Origin: Oceanospirillaceae bacterium
GTDB lineage: Bacteria > Pseudomonadota > Gammaproteobacteria > Pseudomonadales > Balneatricaceae
Length of the DNA: 64,000 nt
NCBI GenBank assembly: GCA_018647765.1
Contig: JABGSN010000053.1
Coordinates: 1 to 64,000 of the forward strand
Direction of reading: 5' to 3'
Shown here: positions 10,029 to 18,273 of the stretch, piece by piece
Numbering within the stretch: the first letter of the stretch is position 1
Layout: the number at the start of each line of letters is the position of its first letter
Position numbers and translations under genes: made by a program
The notes under the pieces: generated by a model
Databases searched by the model: none
The model's input: only the letters and a program-made list of their open reading frames with translations
What the model was told of the DNA's origin: nothing

Positions 10029-11150
10029 CTACCGGTGATAGGTTTGTTCTACAAAAGGCATTTTACACACTCTGCAAGGCAATTGCTTGCCCCGAACCAA
10101 GGCAAAAACCTGGGTATCTACAGCAGCGTGTACACTGTCCACATAACCCATGGCTAATGGCGCGCCAAGGCTCGGCCCAAACCCGCCGGAGGTGACTGTA
10201 CCAATAACGCTGCCATCGGCCAGGACTAACGCCACGCCTTCTCTGACCGGGGCCTTGCCTTCTGGTAGCAAACCAACACGCCGCTGTGCAGGCCCATGGG
10301 CAATTTCAGACAAAATGATATCTGCACCCGGGAACCCCGCTGCACGCTGACCACCGGCACGGCGGCTCTTTTGCATACCCCAAACCAGATTAGCAGAAAC
10401 CGGTGTAGTTTCAGTGTTTAGGTCGTGACCATAGAGGCATAAACCAGCTTCCAAGCGCAGTGAATCACGTGCGCCTAACCCAATCCATTCAACTTCATCA
10501 AACGCTAACAAGGCGGCGGCCAACGCCTCTGCACGATCATTAGCCACAGAAATCTCGAAACCATCTTCGCCGGTGTAGCCTGCGCGGCCAATAAAGCAAG
10601 GGTGGCCTAAAATAGCCACTGGTCGCGCATCCATAAAGCGCATGTCCATAACTTCTGGTGCCAACCTGGCTAGCACTTCTGCCGCTTTAGGTCCCTGTAA
10701 AGCGAGCAAGGCACGGTCATCCAATACGTCTAGCTGAATATCATCGCCAAAATGAGACTGCATATGAGAAATGTCTTGCGCCTTACACGCCGCATTCACA
10801 ACCACAAAAAAATGATCGCCTGCATTGGTGACCATCAAATCATCTAAAATGCCACCATTGTCGTTAGTAAAGAAACCATAGCGCTGACGACCGGCAGCTA
10901 GATTGAAGTAGTCTGCCGGAATCAGGCTTTCTAAAGCCAGCGCCACGGCTTCCATAGATGGCCCGGTAATACGCACCTGACCCATGTGAGACACATCGAA
11001 CAGACCGGCAGCGGCGCGACAATGTAAATGTTCTTGCTTAACGCCCATGGCATACTGCACAGGCATATCGAACCCAGCGAAAGGAACCATCTTGGCTCCT
11101 GCTTCTAGGTGCATGGAATAAAAAGGGGTGGTTAACAAGGTTTCAGACAT
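10029..11150 (-). CDS. gcvT: Glycine cleavage system T protein (aminomethyltransferase)
   Basis: Transfers the methylene carbon of the H-protein-bound aminomethyl group to tetrahydrofolate, releasing ammonia. Typical blocks are [69 protein letters not shown] and AMGYV. The frame is open to 11204, but the ATG at 11150 gives [14 protein letters not shown], the usual N-terminus, for 373 residues. The upstream part of the longer frame lies downstream of a predicted promoter (-10 at 11204-11209) and is probably leader. It is split from gcvH-gcvP by a regulator gene and read in the opposite direction. Confidence 0.96.
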   Translation of the reverse strand: MSETLLTTPFYSMHLEAGAKMVPFAGFDMPVQYAMGVKQEHLHCRAAAGLFDVSHMGQVRITGPSMEAVALALESLIPADYFNLAAGRQRYGFFTNDNGGILDDLMVTNAGDHFFVVVNAACKAQDISHMQSHFGDDIQLDVLDDRALLALQGPKAAEVLARLAPEVMDMRFMDARPVAILGHPCFIGRAGYTGEDGFEISVANDRAEALAAALLAFDEVEWIGLGARDSLRLEAGLCLYGHDLNTETTPVSANLVWGMQKSRRAGGQRAAGFPGADIILSEIAHGPAQRRVGLLPEGKAPVREGVALVLADGSVIGTVTSGGFGPSLGAPLAMGYVDSVHAAVDTQVFALVRGKQLPCRVCKMPFVEQTYHR

Positions 11151-11203
11151 GAGGCTGCTCGCTGCTGTAATTATCAAAACACTAGTTAGTGTAAACAGCG
11201 ACA

Positions 11204-11232
11204 ATTATAAGCAAGTTTCCTATAGGAAACAA
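11204..11232 (-). promoter_or_regulatory. Predicted gcvT promoter
   Basis: On the minus strand TTGTTT (11227-11232) and TATAAT (11204-11209) are separated by 17 bases. The start of transcription would fall near 11197. The palindrome at 11215-11230 overlaps the -35 box and fills most of the spacer, so a bound protein should exclude RNA polymerase. Confidence 0.65.
11215..11230. promoter_or_regulatory. Perfect palindromic operator in the gcvT promoter
   Basis: GTTTCCTATAGGAAAC is a perfect 16-base inverted repeat placed across the -35 box and spacer of the predicted gcvT promoter. The neighbouring XRE-cupin regulator is the obvious candidate ligand, and a related half-conserved copy lies upstream of gcvH at 12047. 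The palindrome is seen directly; its role as operator is inference. Confidence 0.6.
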
Positions 11233-11262
11233 ATTTTCTTTCAATTAACCTCGCTAAGTGTC

Positions 11263-11283
11263 AAATAAAGCCCATTAATGGGC
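11263..11283 (-). terminator. Possible terminator of the XRE-cupin regulator gene
   Basis: On the minus strand GCCCATTAATGGGC folds as a short stem and is followed by TTTATTT, 24 bases after the regulator stop codon. The stem is only six pairs with a tiny loop, so termination may be weak. It would separate the regulator transcript from the gcvT promoter. Confidence 0.45.
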
Positions 11284-11306
11284 AAGTTTTACCTCAGCCA
11301 GCGTGG

Positions 11307-11930
11307 CTATCGAGCCACTACCCACAATACCAGAGCGTCTTTTTCACTTAAGCTCACCAACGCATGGCCCATATTGGCATCGTAATACATACTGTCCCCC
11401 GCCACCATAGGCACCGGTTCGTAGAATTCTGTGTACAAGGCCAACTCACCTTCTAACACCAGCAGAAACTCTTCGCCTTCATGCCGCACCCAGTCGCAAA
11501 AATCATCAAAGCTACGGGCCCTCACTCGAGTTTTAAAGGGCACCATTTTTTTGCGCGCCAACTCGGTTGATAACAGTTCGTGTTCGTATGTACTGGTCGG
11601 GTGGGGTGTTCCCTCACCCGCCTTAGTTAGCACCCTTCGCCCTGAAGCCATCGCTTTACGGGGCTTTTCGAAGAGTTGAGGAATATCTATTTGCAAACCA
11701 TTGGCAAGCTTTTGTACGGCTGTAAAGGTCGGGGATATTTGTTCATTCTCTATTTTCGACAAAGTCGATCTGGCTAGACCGGTCTTTTGGCTCGCCTCCT
11801 CCAACGTTAAACTCAAACTCTGACGAATTTCCCGTAAACGCTTACCTAACTGTAGCGGTTCTACATTAGTTTGTAAGCCAGAACCCGATTCAATTTTTAA
11901 TTCTGGCATATCAGGTTGTTCTTTGGACAT
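11307..11930 (-). CDS. XRE-family regulator with C-terminal cupin domain, probable glycine-cleavage regulator
   Basis: A 207-residue regulator. Residues about 29-84 form a helix-turn-helix (LGKRLREIRQSLSLTLEEAS, then TGLARSTLSKIENEQISPT). Residues about 130-205 form a cupin barrel (FLLVLEGELALYTEFYEPVP, GDSMYYDA, GHALVSL) that would bind a small effector. I chose the ATG at 11930; the frame is open to 11999. It lies between gcvT and the divergent gcvH-gcvP, so control of the glycine cleavage genes is the natural guess, with glycine, serine or a related amino acid as possible effector. The target site may be the palindrome at 11215. Function is inferred from position. Confidence 0.85.
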   Translation of the reverse strand: MSKEQPDMPELKIESGSGLQTNVEPLQLGKRLREIRQSLSLTLEEASQKTGLARSTLSKIENEQISPTFTAVQKLANGLQIDIPQLFEKPRKAMASGRRVLTKAGEGTPHPTSTYEHELLSTELARKKMVPFKTRVRARSFDDFCDWVRHEGEEFLLVLEGELALYTEFYEPVPMVAGDSMYYDANMGHALVSLSEKDALVLWVVAR

Positions 11931-12046
11931 GAGTATCTCGCTAGCAGTGAAGGTTAAATAGGCTAAAGCTATGCTACCACGCGCAACATAGGTCGTCATG
12001 CAATTAACTACCCATGGGGCAAAGCAATAAACTTTTAGAGATAATA

Positions 12047-12057
12047 TTTCCTATTGG
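12047..12057. promoter_or_regulatory. Second, degenerate copy of the gcv operator
   Basis: TTTCCTATTGG matches 10 of 11 bases of the left part of the palindrome at 11215-11230. It lies nine bases upstream of the predicted gcvH -35 box, and between the regulator and gcvH. The right arm is poorly conserved. Such a position would suit either activation of gcvH or control of the regulator's own promoter. Confidence 0.4.
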
Positions 12058-12065
12058 CTAATTTG

Positions 12066-12094
12066 TTGATTGAAATGAGCCAAAATGATATCCT
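12066..12094 (+). promoter_or_regulatory. Predicted gcvH-gcvP promoter
   Basis: TTGATT (12066-12071) and TATCCT (12089-12094) are separated by 17 bases, about 75 bases before the gcvH start codon. The -10 box is moderate. No glycine riboswitch pattern was recognised in the short leader. Confidence 0.5.
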
Positions 12095-12167
12095 AGCCGC
12101 CAGTCAACATCAGAATGTTTATAAACCTTCTTCTACTTCATTATTAACCACTACAGGAAACCCAATC

Positions 12168-12560
12168 ATGAGCAATATTCCTGCTGAATTGTATTACACC
12201 GAATCTCACGAATGGCTTGCAGACAACGCCGATGGCACAGTTACCGTGGGCATCACTCACCACGCCCAAGAGCTACTTGGCGATGTAGTATTTATTGAAG
12301 CTGCCGACCTTGGCCGTCAACTCGACGCTGGCGAAGAATACACCGTGATTGAATCTGTTAAAGCGGCATCAGATTCTTATGCGCCGGTAGCTGGTGAAAT
12401 CATTGCCTTTAACGAAGCCTTAGAAGATGCCCCAGAAACCGTCAACGAAGATCCGTACGTTGAGGGCTGGGTAATGAAGCTCAAATTGGCACAAAACGCT
12501 GACCTGAGCGGCCTACTTGATGCTCAAGCATATTCCGATTTAGTCGCTAGCGAAGACTAA
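12168..12560 (+). CDS. gcvH: Glycine cleavage system H protein
   Basis: The lipoyl carrier that shuttles the aminomethyl group between P, T and L proteins. It has 130 residues from the ATG at 12168, which follows CAGGAAACCCAATC as ribosome site. An in-frame TTG at 12054 is not supported. The lipoyl-lysine motif [13 protein letters not shown] puts the modified lysine at residue 65. LYYTESHEW at the start and [13 protein letters not shown] near the end are family hallmarks. It is cotranscribed with gcvP, with a stable hairpin between them. Confidence 0.97.
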   Translation: MSNIPAELYYTESHEWLADNADGTVTVGITHHAQELLGDVVFIEAADLGRQLDAGEEYTVIESVKAASDSYAPVAGEIIAFNEALEDAPETVNEDPYVEGWVMKLKLAQNADLSGLLDAQAYSDLVASED

Positions 12561-12577
12561 GCGCCTGACTCCCCTTT

Positions 12578-12606
12578 CACAAAGCCCGTCTTGCACGGGC
12601 TTTGTG
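12578..12606 (+). terminator. Hairpin between gcvH and gcvP (partial terminator or stabiliser)
   Basis: CACAAAGCCCGT and ACGGGCTTTGTG form a perfect 12-pair stem with a five-base loop. It is followed by CGTTATTC rather than a clear T-run, so it may be a leaky terminator or a structure that protects the gcvH transcript and sets an excess of H over P protein. Confidence 0.6.
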
Positions 12607-12637
12607 CGTTATTCATCGCTCCAAGTGAGGATACCCA

Positions 12638-15520
12638 ATGTCCATCAACACCCCTATTGCAGATTTATTACAAACCAACGACTTTATTAAGCGCCACATC
12701 GGCCCTAACTCGTCGGACAACGCGGCTATGCTGAGCCACCTACAAGTAGCTAGTATCGACGAATTATTGGACCAGACGGTACCTGACAGCATCCGCCTAG
12801 ACCAACCACTAAATTTGCCACGCTCACAATCGGAAGTAGATACCTTAGCCCAACTTAAAGCCATGGCCAGCAAAAATACCGTCAATGTGTCTTGTATCGG
12901 CATGGGTTACAGCAACACCTTGGTGCCCAATGTTATTTTACGCAACGTTATGGAAAACCCAGCTTGGTATACGGCCTATACGCCTTACCAGCCAGAAATT
13001 GCGCAAGGCCGCTTAGAAGCGCTACTCAATTATCAGCAGATGGTCATGGACTTGACTGGCATGGAGCTAGCCAACGCCTCGTTGCTCGATGAAGCCACTG
13101 CAGCAGCCGAAGCCATGGCGCTGTGTAAGCGAGCAAACAAAAAGAAGAGTGTGACCTTCTTTGTAGATGAAAATACCCATCCACAAAACCTTTCGGTGAT
13201 GCGTACACGTGCCGAATACTTTGGATTTGACATTGTTACTGGCAATCCAGCCACGGACCTAAGCCAGCACGACGTGTTTGGTGTTATGGTGCAATACCCT
13301 GGCAGTAACGGCGATATTTGCGACTTAAAAAGCATCATCGATACCGCCCATGAGCAAAATGCACTGGTAGCAGTGGGCGCAGATATTATGAGCTTAGTGT
13401 TATTAAAATCTCCGGGGCAATTAGGCGCTGATGTGGTGTTTGGTTCAAGCCAGCGCTTTGGCGTGCCCCTTGGTTTTGGTGGCCCCCACGCGGCCTTCTT
13501 TGCCAGTAAAGATAAATACAAGCGTTCTATTCCTGGACGTATTATCGGTGTATCCATCGACACTAAAGGTAAGCCTGCGCTACGTATGGCCATGCAAACA
13601 CGCGAGCAACATATCCGCCGTGAAAAGGCCAACTCAAACATTTGTACGGCCCAGGCCCTGCTAGCTAACATGTCATCCTTTTACGCGGTGTACCACGGGC
13701 CTGCTGGCCTGCGCACCATCGCCAATCGTATCCAGAGATTAACCGCCATTTTGGCCGCACAACTCGACACCATCGGTTTCCCAGCCAGCAACCAACGTTT
13801 CTTTGATACCCTAACTTTAGTCACTAACGGTCAGCAAGAAAGCATCTACCAACGCGCCCTAAAGGCGGGCTTCAACCTACGTAAAGTAGGCGATGACGAG
13901 CTTGGCATCAGCCTTGATGAAACCACTCAAGTGAGCCACGTACAAAGCTTACTCAACATTGTTGCTGGTGCCCAGGTCGATTTTGACCTCACTGCAACCG
14001 ACCAGCTGTGTAGCAGCATTAGCATGGGTATGGCGCCAGACTTGTTGCGCCAAGACGCCATTCTAGAACACCCTGTATTTAACAGTCATCATAGCGAAAC
14101 TGACATGTTGCGCTATTTGAAAAAATTGGAAAACAAAGATTTCTCCCTAGTGCACGGTATGATCCCGCTGGGTTCCTGCACCATGAAGCTCAATGCCACC
14201 GCGCAAATGGCAGCTGTCACTTGGCCAGAATTTGCGCATATGCACCCGTTTGCTCCGGTTGAGCAAACTCAAGGTTATATGGCATTGATTCGTTCCTTAG
14301 AAGCACAGCTGGTAGAAATCACCGGTTACGATCGGGTCTCTATGCAGCCCAACTCCGGTGCTCAAGGCGAGTACGCCGGCTTAATCGCTATCCGCAAATA
14401 CCAAGCCAGCTTAGGCCAAGGTCACCGTAACATTTGTATTATTCCAAGTTCCTCACACGGCACCAACCCTGCCAGTGCAGCGATGGTAGACATGAAGGTG
14501 GTGGTGGTTGGGTGTGACGACTTAGGTAACGTCAACGTTGACGAGTTGCGAGCGAAAGCAGAACAACATGCCGACCAGTTATCTTGTTTAATGATTACCT
14601 ATCCGTCAACCCATGGTGTATACGAAGAAAGTATTGTTGAAATCTGCGAAATTATTCACACCAATGGCGGCCAAGTGTATATGGACGGTGCCAACATGAA
14701 CGCTCAGGTGGGCATCAGCAAACCAGGTATTATTGGTTCCGACGTGTCTCACCTCAACCTACACAAAACCTTTGCGATTCCCCATGGTGGCGGTGGCCCA
14801 GGCATGGGACCCATTGGTGTAAAATCACACTTAGCACCCTTTTTGCCTAACCATCCGGTAGTGCCTGTACACGGCGAAAACAATGGCAACGATGCGGTGT
14901 CGGCAGCGCCCTACGGCAGCGGTTCTATTTTACCTATTTCATGGGCCTACATTAATTTGTTAGGTTATGAAGGTTTGCAGCAATCCACTGCCCAGGCCAT
15001 TGTAAACGCTAACTACATGGCCTCACGCCTAAGTGAGCACTTCCCTATTTTGTACCAAGGCCGTAATGACCGGGTCGCCCACGAATGTATTATTGATATT
15101 CGCCCGTTAAAAGAAACCACTGGTATCAGTGAAGAAGACATTGCAAAACGTTTGATGGACTACGGTTTCCACGCCCCTACCATGTCATTCCCTGTGGCTG
15201 GCACCTTAATGATTGAGCCGACGGAATCGGAACCTAAGAGTGAAATAGATCGTTTCTGTGACGCCATGGCCAGCATTCGCGGCGAAATTGCCAAGATCGA
15301 AGCCGGTGAATGGAGCCCGAAACACAACCCATTAAAGATGGCGCCTCACACACAAACCGACTTAGCCAGCCACGGCTGGAATCGAGGTTATTCTCGTACC
15401 GTGGCGGCATTCCCATCGTTGGCCACCCTAGATGCCAAGTTTTGGCCTACGGTTAACCGTATCGATAACGTATATGGCGACCGCAATTTGGTCTGTTCGT
15501 GTCCTCCGATGGAATCCTAG
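12638..15520 (+). CDS. gcvP: Glycine dehydrogenase (decarboxylating), P protein
   Basis: The 960-residue PLP enzyme that decarboxylates glycine and loads the H protein. It is the fused homodimeric form, with the N-terminal half carrying [12 protein letters not shown] and the C-terminal half carrying the PLP site [19 protein letters not shown], Lys at about residue 710. [13 protein letters not shown] and [14 protein letters not shown] are further family blocks. The start is fixed by GTGAGGATACCC before the ATG. It is followed by a strong terminator. The lipoamide dehydrogenase (L protein) is not in this window. Confidence 0.98.
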   Translation: MSINTPIADLLQTNDFIKRHIGPNSSDNAAMLSHLQVASIDELLDQTVPDSIRLDQPLNLPRSQSEVDTLAQLKAMASKNTVNVSCIGMGYSNTLVPNVILRNVMENPAWYTAYTPYQPEIAQGRLEALLNYQQMVMDLTGMELANASLLDEATAAAEAMALCKRANKKKSVTFFVDENTHPQNLSVMRTRAEYFGFDIVTGNPATDLSQHDVFGVMVQYPGSNGDICDLKSIIDTAHEQNALVAVGADIMSLVLLKSPGQLGADVVFGSSQRFGVPLGFGGPHAAFFASKDKYKRSIPGRIIGVSIDTKGKPALRMAMQTREQHIRREKANSNICTAQALLANMSSFYAVYHGPAGLRTIANRIQRLTAILAAQLDTIGFPASNQRFFDTLTLVTNGQQESIYQRALKAGFNLRKVGDDELGISLDETTQVSHVQSLLNIVAGAQVDFDLTATDQLCSSISMGMAPDLLRQDAILEHPVFNSHHSETDMLRYLKKLENKDFSLVHGMIPLGSCTMKLNATAQMAAVTWPEFAHMHPFAPVEQTQGYMALIRSLEAQLVEITGYDRVSMQPNSGAQGEYAGLIAIRKYQASLGQGHRNICIIPSSSHGTNPASAAMVDMKVVVVGCDDLGNVNVDELRAKAEQHADQLSCLMITYPSTHGVYEESIVEICEIIHTNGGQVYMDGANMNAQVGISKPGIIGSDVSHLNLHKTFAIPHGGGGPGMGPIGVKSHLAPFLPNHPVVPVHGENNGNDAVSAAPYGSGSILPISWAYINLLGYEGLQQSTAQAIVNANYMASRLSEHFPILYQGRNDRVAHECIIDIRPLKETTGISEEDIAKRLMDYGFHAPTMSFPVAGTLMIEPTESEPKSEIDRFCDAMASIRGEIAKIEAGEWSPKHNPLKMAPHTQTDLASHGWNRGYSRTVAAFPSLATLDAKFWPTVNRIDNVYGDRNLVCSCPPMES

Positions 15521-15539
15521 AAGACTAATTGGTTAGTGG

Positions 15540-15588
15540 AAAAAGCCCCACCTAAGCGACCTATCAGTCGTTTAGGTGGGGCTTTTTT
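15540..15588 (+). terminator. Rho-independent terminator of gcvHP
   Basis: A long near-perfect stem pairs AAAGCCCCACCTAA...CGAC with GTCG...TTTAGGTGGGGCTTT around a short CTATCA loop and ends in a run of six T. It begins about 20 bases after the gcvP stop codon. Confidence 0.92.
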
Positions 15589-15653
15589 ACACCTGCAACT
15601 GGAGTAAGCTTAGACAATAGTTCGAACGCCATAGCGATGATTTCAATTACTCA

Positions 15654-15680
15654 TTGACCAACGCTAGAATTTGCTATAAT
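15654..15680 (+). promoter_or_regulatory. Predicted promoter of the MFS-repeat gene
   Basis: A perfect TATAAT (15675-15680) is preceded by TGC, giving an extended -10. TTGACC (15654-15659) is a good -35 but the spacer is 15 bases, shorter than ideal. The extended -10 could compensate. It lies 60 bases before the start codon. Confidence 0.55.
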
Positions 15681-15739
15681 TTTCGCCTAAATCAGTCAAT
15701 CACTGCGAAGCCACCCACAAGCTTAGAGTTAACCCTACT

Positions 15740-17890
15740 ATGCGCGCACTGAATCAATTTCTGCCCCTCTATCTAAGCTGTACGCTATTGCTTATGGGCA
15801 ACGGATTGTTGTTCATCATTATCCCTATGAGCATGCGCTTGGACGGCCAAGATACCGATGCCATTGGTTTAGTTATGTCGCTGTATTTTGTGGGCATGCT
15901 GTTGGGCTCTTTGTACGGCCGCCACTTGATTAGCCGGGTCGGCCATATTCGTATTTTTGCCGCCTGCGCGTCTGTCGCTACCATGTGTGCGTTACTGCAT
16001 AGCATTTGGTCCGTACCCCTCGTTTGGGGCGTATTGCGCATATTAATTGGTTTTACCAACGCCACCTTTTTTATGACCATGGAAACCTGGCTTAGCGAAA
16101 GCTCGACCAGCGAAAATCGGGCCACCGTGTTCGGTAGCTACCAGTTCGTGACTTATTTTGGATTGGCTTTAGGCCAGCTTATGCTCAATTTTGCTGAGCC
16201 CCAAGACCCCATCCTTTACATCTACGTAGCTATGTTATTTTGCCTGTGTATGATTCCGGTGCTAATGAGCCGTTCCGGTGGCCCACGTATTAATGAACCC
16301 GAATCGATGCCACTAAAGACCCTATACCACACCTCGCCGCTCGGTGTAGTGGGCATTATGATCTCCGGTATTTGTTTAGGTGCATTTTACAACATGAGCA
16401 GTGTGTATGGCGCCGATGTTGGTATGGACAAAAGCCAAATCGCCACCTTTATGAGCGCCACCATGGTGGGTGGTTTCTTACTCCAGTTCCCCATCGGTAA
16501 ATTAGCCGACACCTTTGACCGACGTACGGTGTTAGTCATGACTTTGTTGGTGGCTTGTTTAGCGGCCATGATTTTGCCCATTATGGCGAACCAAGGTGAG
16601 ATGCTGACCACCATTGTTTGCGCCGTGATTTTAAGTGGTGCGCTAGCTTGCGTTTACCCTATCGCTTTGGCCGATGCGTTTGACCGACTCAAGCCCACGG
16701 AGATGGTGGCTGCCAGTGGCAAACTCATACTCGCCTATGCCGCCGGCGGCGCTATCGGCCCTTACACCGCATCTCTGGTGATGAAGCAAGTGGGTGCCGA
16801 AGCATTATTTGGTTATCTCATCGTCGCTAGCTTAGTGTTAGTTGCGTTTGTTATGTATCGTATGAGCATTCGTTCTGCCGTTCCCGACGCCTTGCAAGAA
16901 GCATTTGTGGTACAGGGCATGACACCCATGGCCACAGAGCTTGACCCCCGCACCGAATACAACAGCCTTGATGAAACTGGCATCGCTGCCGAAACCGTTT
17001 TGCTGCTGGCCGAGGAAAACCCAGACGATGTGGTGGAGATCGCCATCAGTGTGGCACTTAACCAACCTGAAGAAGCCGTTAACATCGCTCAGGCCACCGC
17101 CTATCACTATCCTGACAGCGCCGAAGCATTGGCCATTGCCCTGGCCGATGAGTTACCGCACGATAAGCTGGACATCATCACCAGTGTTGCAGGCTCTGCG
17201 CCGCAATCGGGTGCCGCTTTAGCGCGCTATATGTGTGACTTAATCAAACAACAAAAGCTAGATCCTCAAGCCAGTTTTAAAGCGCTGAGCCGGCTCACCC
17301 GTAAGTTGTTAGACGAAGCGCCACTACAAGCCGCAGAAATTGCCGCCATTGTCAGCCAAGAGGTTGCCGACGACATGCCTGAGCTAGTGGCGGAAATTGC
17401 TGTATTAGCTGCGGAAGCGGCCCCTGATCAGCGTATCGAAGTGGCCGCCGCGATTATTCAAGAAGTACCCGAGGCCAGTGTGGAAGTCGCCTCTGGTGTC
17501 GCCGAAACCATCGCCGCCAGTCCAGACGACGAATTGCATTCATTTTTGGCGGCTGAAGACGATGATAATTATGTCGGCGAAGGCGCTGAATTGGCTATTG
17601 CGGTTGCACTAGAAGCGCCAAACCAAGCCCTGCTGGAAATTGCTACAGCAGTGGCCGAAGCCCTGCCAGAAGATGCCGCTCAAGTGGCAGAATCCATGGC
17701 TCAAGCTGATCCAGAACAGGCTTCAGACATTGTAGACAGCATCAGTGAAGCGGTGCCAGAGATGGCAGATGACGTTATGTACGCCGTAGCCAGCTCGTTA
17801 CCCGAACAGGCAGAAGAATTATTACAGGAAGTATTGCTTGATGCCGAGGCTAACGAGTCGGCCACGCCTGAAGCAGGGCCTCGGCAATAG
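15740..17890 (+). CDS. MFS transporter fused to a C-terminal domain of 15-residue helical repeats
   Basis: A 716-residue protein. Residues 1-378 are a 12-helix major facilitator of the YcaD-like type, with the loop motif GRHLISRVGHIR after helix 2 and GKLADTFDRRT after helix 8. A linker (about 379-425) leads to an acidic, Ala-rich tail up to about residue 700. In it prolines recur at 428, 443, 458, 473 and 488, at 547, 562 and 577, and at 643, 658, 673 and 688: exact 15-residue steps. Each unit reads roughly P-x-x-A-x-x-I/V-A-x-x-V-A. This suggests one helix per unit stacked into a solenoid; since MFS C-termini face the cytoplasm, so should this tail. Substrate and role of the tail are unknown. 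The last 41 bases overlap the converging mutT. Confidence 0.85.
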   Translation: MRALNQFLPLYLSCTLLLMGNGLLFIIIPMSMRLDGQDTDAIGLVMSLYFVGMLLGSLYGRHLISRVGHIRIFAACASVATMCALLHSIWSVPLVWGVLRILIGFTNATFFMTMETWLSESSTSENRATVFGSYQFVTYFGLALGQLMLNFAEPQDPILYIYVAMLFCLCMIPVLMSRSGGPRINEPESMPLKTLYHTSPLGVVGIMISGICLGAFYNMSSVYGADVGMDKSQIATFMSATMVGGFLLQFPIGKLADTFDRRTVLVMTLLVACLAAMILPIMANQGEMLTTIVCAVILSGALACVYPIALADAFDRLKPTEMVAASGKLILAYAAGGAIGPYTASLVMKQVGAEALFGYLIVASLVLVAFVMYRMSIRSAVPDALQEAFVVQGMTPMATELDPRTEYNSLDETGIAAETVLLLAEENPDDVVEIAISVALNQPEEAVNIAQATAYHYPDSAEALAIALADELPHDKLDIITSVAGSAPQSGAALARYMCDLIKQQKLDPQASFKALSRLTRKLLDEAPLQAAEIAAIVSQEVADDMPELVAEIAVLAAEAAPDQRIEVAAAIIQEVPEASVEVASGVAETIAASPDDELHSFLAAEDDDNYVGEGAELAIAVALEAPNQALLEIATAVAEALPEDAAQVAESMAQADPEQASDIVDSISEAVPEMADDVMYAVASSLPEQAEELLQEVLLDAEANESATPEAGPRQ

Positions 17891-18257
17891 GCTGGTTAGC
17901 TTCGGGAATAGTAAGTTGAGCTAACGCAGTGGCATCCACCCACAAAGTAGGCTGACCCTCTAAGCCCTTTGCGGTACCCGTAAAGCCTTTGACCAGGTAG
18001 AAATACAAAGATACATGTTTGTCGCTATAGTCGTGATGTACAGCCTGCAATAGCTCGCAGGCCTGCTCGTCGATGTGCAGGTTAACCTCTTCTTTGAGCT
18101 CCCTGCTTAAGGCTTGATAATGACTTTCGCCCACCTCAATTTTACCACCTGGAAACTCCCATTTGCCACCTTGGTGCTGCCAATCGGCACGCTGCGCCAT
18201 CAAAATACGATGTTGACTATCAACCACGATAGCCGCCACAACTTCAACCCGCTTCAT
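17850..18257 (-). CDS. mutT: MutT-type NUDIX 8-oxo-dGTP diphosphatase
   Basis: Hydrolyses 8-oxo-dGTP to keep oxidised guanine out of DNA. The 135 residues from MKRVEVVAAIVVDSQHRIL compare well with E. coli MutT (129). The NUDIX box reads GGKIEVGE followed by RELKEEVNL; the canonical Gly near its end is Asn here, while the metal-binding Glu residues are kept. The frame is open to 18335, but the upstream part would overlap argJ by 62 bases, so I chose the ATG at 18257; the ATG at 18266 is an alternative. argJ ends 16 bases upstream. The 3' end overlaps the MFS gene by 41 bases. Confidence 0.88.
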   Translation of the reverse strand: MKRVEVVAAIVVDSQHRILMAQRADWQHQGGKWEFPGGKIEVGESHYQALSRELKEEVNLHIDEQACELLQAVHHDYSDKHVSLYFYLVKGFTGTAKGLEGQPTLWVDATALAQLTIPEANQPIAEALLQAWPTR

Positions 18258-18273
18258 AACCCCCATACCCACA

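Noticed and set aside
11151-11204. Upstream extension of gcvT
   Set aside because: It would begin in the predicted -10 box and is not family sequence.
12054-12167. Upstream extension of gcvH from a TTG
   Set aside because: It covers the predicted promoter; the ATG at 12168 matches the family N-terminus and has a ribosome site.
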